DNA from: an uncultured bacterium
GTDB taxonomy: Bacteria > Actinomycetota > Coriobacteriia > Coriobacteriales > Coriobacteriaceae
Assembly (NCBI GenBank): GCA_905214615.1
Contig: CAJMMX010000034.1
Coordinates: 1 to 23,898 of the forward strand
Direction of reading: 5' to 3'
DNA: 23,898 nt
The position numbers and the translations under genes are program-made. The notes under the pieces are model-generated. The model was not told the origin of the DNA. It saw nothing but the letters and a program-made list of their open reading frames with translations, and did not search any database. Of this stretch, positions 22,351 through 23,898 are shown piece by piece. Position 1 is the first letter of the stretch. Each line of letters opens with the position of its first letter.

Positions 22351-22611
22351 ATGACTGATTCGCGTAACTCGCGTAAGGTCCGTACGGGTGTCGTTACCTC
22401 CGTCTCCGGTGCCAAGACCATTGTTGTCACCATCACCGAGCGCAAGCGTCACCCCAAGTACGGCAAGATGATGACCAGCTCCAAGAAGCTGCACGCTCAC
22501 GACGAGGAGTGCACGGCTGGCGTGGGCGACACCGTCCGCGTTATGGAGACCCGTCCTATGTCCAAGATGAAGCGTTGGCGCCTCATCGAGGTCGTTGAGC
22601 GCGCTAAATAA
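22351..22611 (+). CDS. rpsQ: 30S ribosomal protein S17
   Basis: S17 is an early-binding protein of the 30S body. The 86-residue product starts MTDSRNSRKVRTGVVTSVSG, has AKTIVVTITERKRHPKYGKMM and ends in PMSKMKRWRLIEVVERAK, all typical. AAGGAGAG precedes the ATG. It is the last gene before a 118-nt structured gap that separates S10-type genes from rplN. Confidence 0.98.
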   Translation: MTDSRNSRKVRTGVVTSVSGAKTIVVTITERKRHPKYGKMMTSSKKLHAHDEECTAGVGDTVRVMETRPMSKMKRWRLIEVVERAK

Positions 22612-22729
22612 GCAGTCGCTCTTACGACTTGTACGTTTCCGAAGATGTGCGTATGCCTGGCTTGCATACCACGGGCCGTATAAAGGCTGCGCACCTCTCT
22701 TCGGTTCTTAGTTCGGAGGAACATCTACC
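22612..22729 (+). promoter_or_regulatory. Structured leader of rplN
   Basis: A long-range stem pairs CCGAAGA (22639-22645) with TCTTCGG (22698-22704). Inside, GTGCG (22647-22651) pairs with CGCAC (22690-22694), and TATGC (22652-22656) with GCATA (22664-22668) forms a local hairpin. GGAGG (22715-22719) lies just downstream. This boundary is where the spc operon starts in E. coli. TATAAA at 22679-22684 could be a -10 but has no clear -35. Confidence 0.5.
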
Positions 22730-23098
22730 ATGATTCAGATGCAAACCATGCTGAACGTCGCCGACAACTCCGGCGCTCGCAAGATTCGCTGCATCAAGGT
22801 GCTTGGCGGTTCCAAGCGTCGTTATGCAGGCATCGGCGATGTGTTCATCGGTGCTGTCCAGGAGGCTACCCCTGGCGCCAACGTCAAGAAGAAGGACGTT
22901 GTCCGTTGCGTCGTCGTTCGCACCGTTAAGGAGATCCGCCGCAAGGATGGCTCCTACATTCGCTTTGATGAGAACGCCTGCGTTGTCATCAACAACGATG
23001 GTTCGCCCGTCGGCACCCGTATCTTCGGGCCCGTCGCTCGCGAGCTTCGTGACAAGAAGTACATGAAGATCGTCTCGCTCGCTCCCGAGACCCTGTAG
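22730..23098 (+). CDS. rplN: 50S ribosomal protein L14
   Basis: L14 sits at the subunit interface and is the docking site of the silencing factor RsfS. The 122-residue product starts MIQMQTMLNVADNSGARKIRC, has GDVFIGAVQEATPGANVKKKDVV and ends IFGPVARELRDKKYMKIVSLAPE TL, normal for the family. GGAGG lies 10 nt before the ATG. It is first in the spc-like group here and is followed by rplX after 13 nt. Confidence 0.98.
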   Translation: MIQMQTMLNVADNSGARKIRCIKVLGGSKRRYAGIGDVFIGAVQEATPGANVKKKDVVRCVVVRTVKEIRRKDGSYIRFDENACVVINNDGSPVGTRIFGPVARELRDKKYMKIVSLAPETL

Positions 23099-23111
23099 TT
23101 AGGGGAGATAT

Positions 23112-23417
23112 ATGTATATCAAGAAGGGCGATAAGGTCCAGGTTCTCTCTGGTAAGGATCGCGGCAAGCAGGGTGTTATCCTGCGTGCTCTCCCCGCCGA
23201 GAACAAGGTCGTTGTCGAGGGCGTTTCGGTCGTCAAGAAGGCCGTCAAGCCCAACGCTGCCAACCAGCAGGGCGGCATCGTTTCGCAGGAGGCTCCCATC
23301 GACGCCTCCAACGTCAATCTCGTCTGCCCCGAGTGCGGTAAGGTTACCCGCGTCGGTCACGAGAAGGACGGCAAGAACAAGCTGCGCGTCTGCAAGAAGT
23401 GCGGCCACAAGTTCTAA
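23112..23417 (+). CDS. rplX: 50S ribosomal protein L24, zinc-ribbon form
   Basis: L24 starts assembly of the large subunit and sits near the tunnel exit. The 101-residue product has the KOW motif GDKVQVLSGKDRGKQGVIL (residues 6-24) and a C-terminal four-Cys ribbon, Cys72-Cys75 and Cys94-Cys97, that probably binds zinc. AGGGGAGA precedes the ATG. rplE normally follows directly; here a strong terminator lies 27 nt after the stop and no gene follows in the window. Confidence 0.98.
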   Translation: MYIKKGDKVQVLSGKDRGKQGVILRALPAENKVVVEGVSVVKKAVKPNAANQQGGIVSQEAPIDASNVNLVCPECGKVTRVGHEKDGKNKLRVCKKCGHKF

Positions 23418-23443
23418 GCTGCCCGCAACATCAAGTTGCTAGC

Positions 23444-23478
23444 AAAGGCCCGGATGCCACGGCACCCGGGCCTTTTTC
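23444..23478 (+). terminator. Strong terminator after rplX
   Basis: AAAGGCCCGG (23444-23453) pairs with CCGGGCCTTT (23466-23475), with TGCC and GGCA pairing further inside, and runs into TTTTT. It ends the S10 unit between rplX and the expected rplE. Confidence 0.92.
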
Positions 23479-23898
23479 TATCCCCACTCGATGACTTCGG
23501 TTCTGCCGTCCCGTCATTCCGGTTGCATCCAGTTTTCGGTGCCGTCTCGAATCGAGTGCCGCCAGGTGACACCCTGTCGCGTTTCGTCGGCTTCGGGGAC
23601 AAAAGTCGGGACAACTCCAAAAACTATTTTCGAACTCAGGGCTTTGAGTTTTTGTTTTTGTCCCAAAGGGCGCGGCGGGATGCCTTTGGAGGCTCGATAG
23701 CGCCGAAAACGCCCGTTTTGAAACTTAAATGCCTTTTCGCGTGCAAGCCGCCAGCTGCAATAGGAAGTGAATCAACGCAGGTGGCTTTCAAGCAGTTTGC
23801 AAAACTGCAGGTCGCAGGTCTTCATTGCCAGTAGGAGAAATGAGTAGTCTCAGGTGGCTTGCCCATGAGTTGACGAACGGGATTTGAGATTACGCTGA
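23479..23898. other. Stretch without a convincing gene after rplX
   Basis: I see no gene with a good start and ribosome site in these 420 nt. The hairpin AACTCA (23633-23638) with TGAGTT (23645-23650), followed by TTTGTTTTT, may be a second rightward terminator. GCAGTTT with AAACTGC forms a small hairpin at about 23793-23809. On the minus strand a frame of about 107 codons stays open from about 23834 to the stop at 23511-23513, ending WRHSIRDGTENWMQPE, but it has no ATG start. It may be a gene relic or a repeated intergenic sequence. Confidence 0.5.

Noticed and set aside
23436..23834. 132-codon plus-strand frame after rplX
   Set aside because: It begins with TTG inside the terminator stem, has no ribosome site and shows no family features.
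1..23898. tRNA genes, rRNA genes, CRISPR arrays, prophage or integrase genes
   Set aside because: None were recognised on either strand.

Overview
The window looks like chromosomal DNA of a moderately high-GC Gram-positive bacterium, most likely a gut member of the Coriobacteriia (Collinsella or a close relative). This assignment is inference from protein flavour, gene order and composition; no database search was possible. The ribosomal-protein genes use a narrow, strongly biased codon set, and the central metabolic genes use a looser one. Every main reading frame is intact. I saw no tRNA, rRNA, CRISPR array, transposase or phage gene.

Layout. (1) 1-3770: a str-type operon, rpsL-rpsG-fusA-rpsJ, with no tuf between fusA and rpsJ, closed by a strong terminator. 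(2) 3826-4602, minus strand: birA, a biotin-protein ligase, divergent from (3) 4779-13953: a complete type II fatty-acid synthesis and acetyl-CoA carboxylase operon, fabH-acpP-fabK-fabD-fabG-fabF-accB-fabZ-accC-accDA. The order is that of the streptococcal cluster without fabM and fabT, and accD and accA are fused into one gene. A lone PTS EIIC gene follows before a terminator at about 15246-15278. (4) 15358-17178: a CDF cation exporter with a manganese-type N-D-D-D site, then a histidine phosphatase. (5) 17629-23417: S10 and early spc genes, rplC-rplD-rplW-rplB-rpsS-rplV-rpsC-rplP-rpmC-rpsQ-rplN-rplX. A strong terminator follows rplX, so rplE does not follow within the window. (6) 23478-23898: no convincing gene.

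How it fits together. The normally contiguous str-S10 ribosomal cluster is cut between rpsJ and rplC by about 13.9 kb of fatty-acid, biotin and transport genes. BirA would biotinylate AccB; AccB, AccC and AccDA would make malonyl-CoA; FabD, FabH, FabG, FabZ, FabK and FabF would extend acyl chains on AcpP. No FabT or FapR regulator gene is present, but two near-identical 18-bp repeats in the birA-fabH gap look like operators.

The most unusual signals are non-coding. The rpsL, rplC, rplB and rplN regions each carry a long, highly structured leader. Three of them share a 19-nt motif. A hairpin element with compensatory base changes and an invariant 15-nt tail lies upstream of both rpsL and rplC. 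The rplC copy is enclosed by a perfect 41-bp inverted repeat. Together these suggest a lineage-specific RNA or DNA-hairpin system controlling ribosomal-protein operons.
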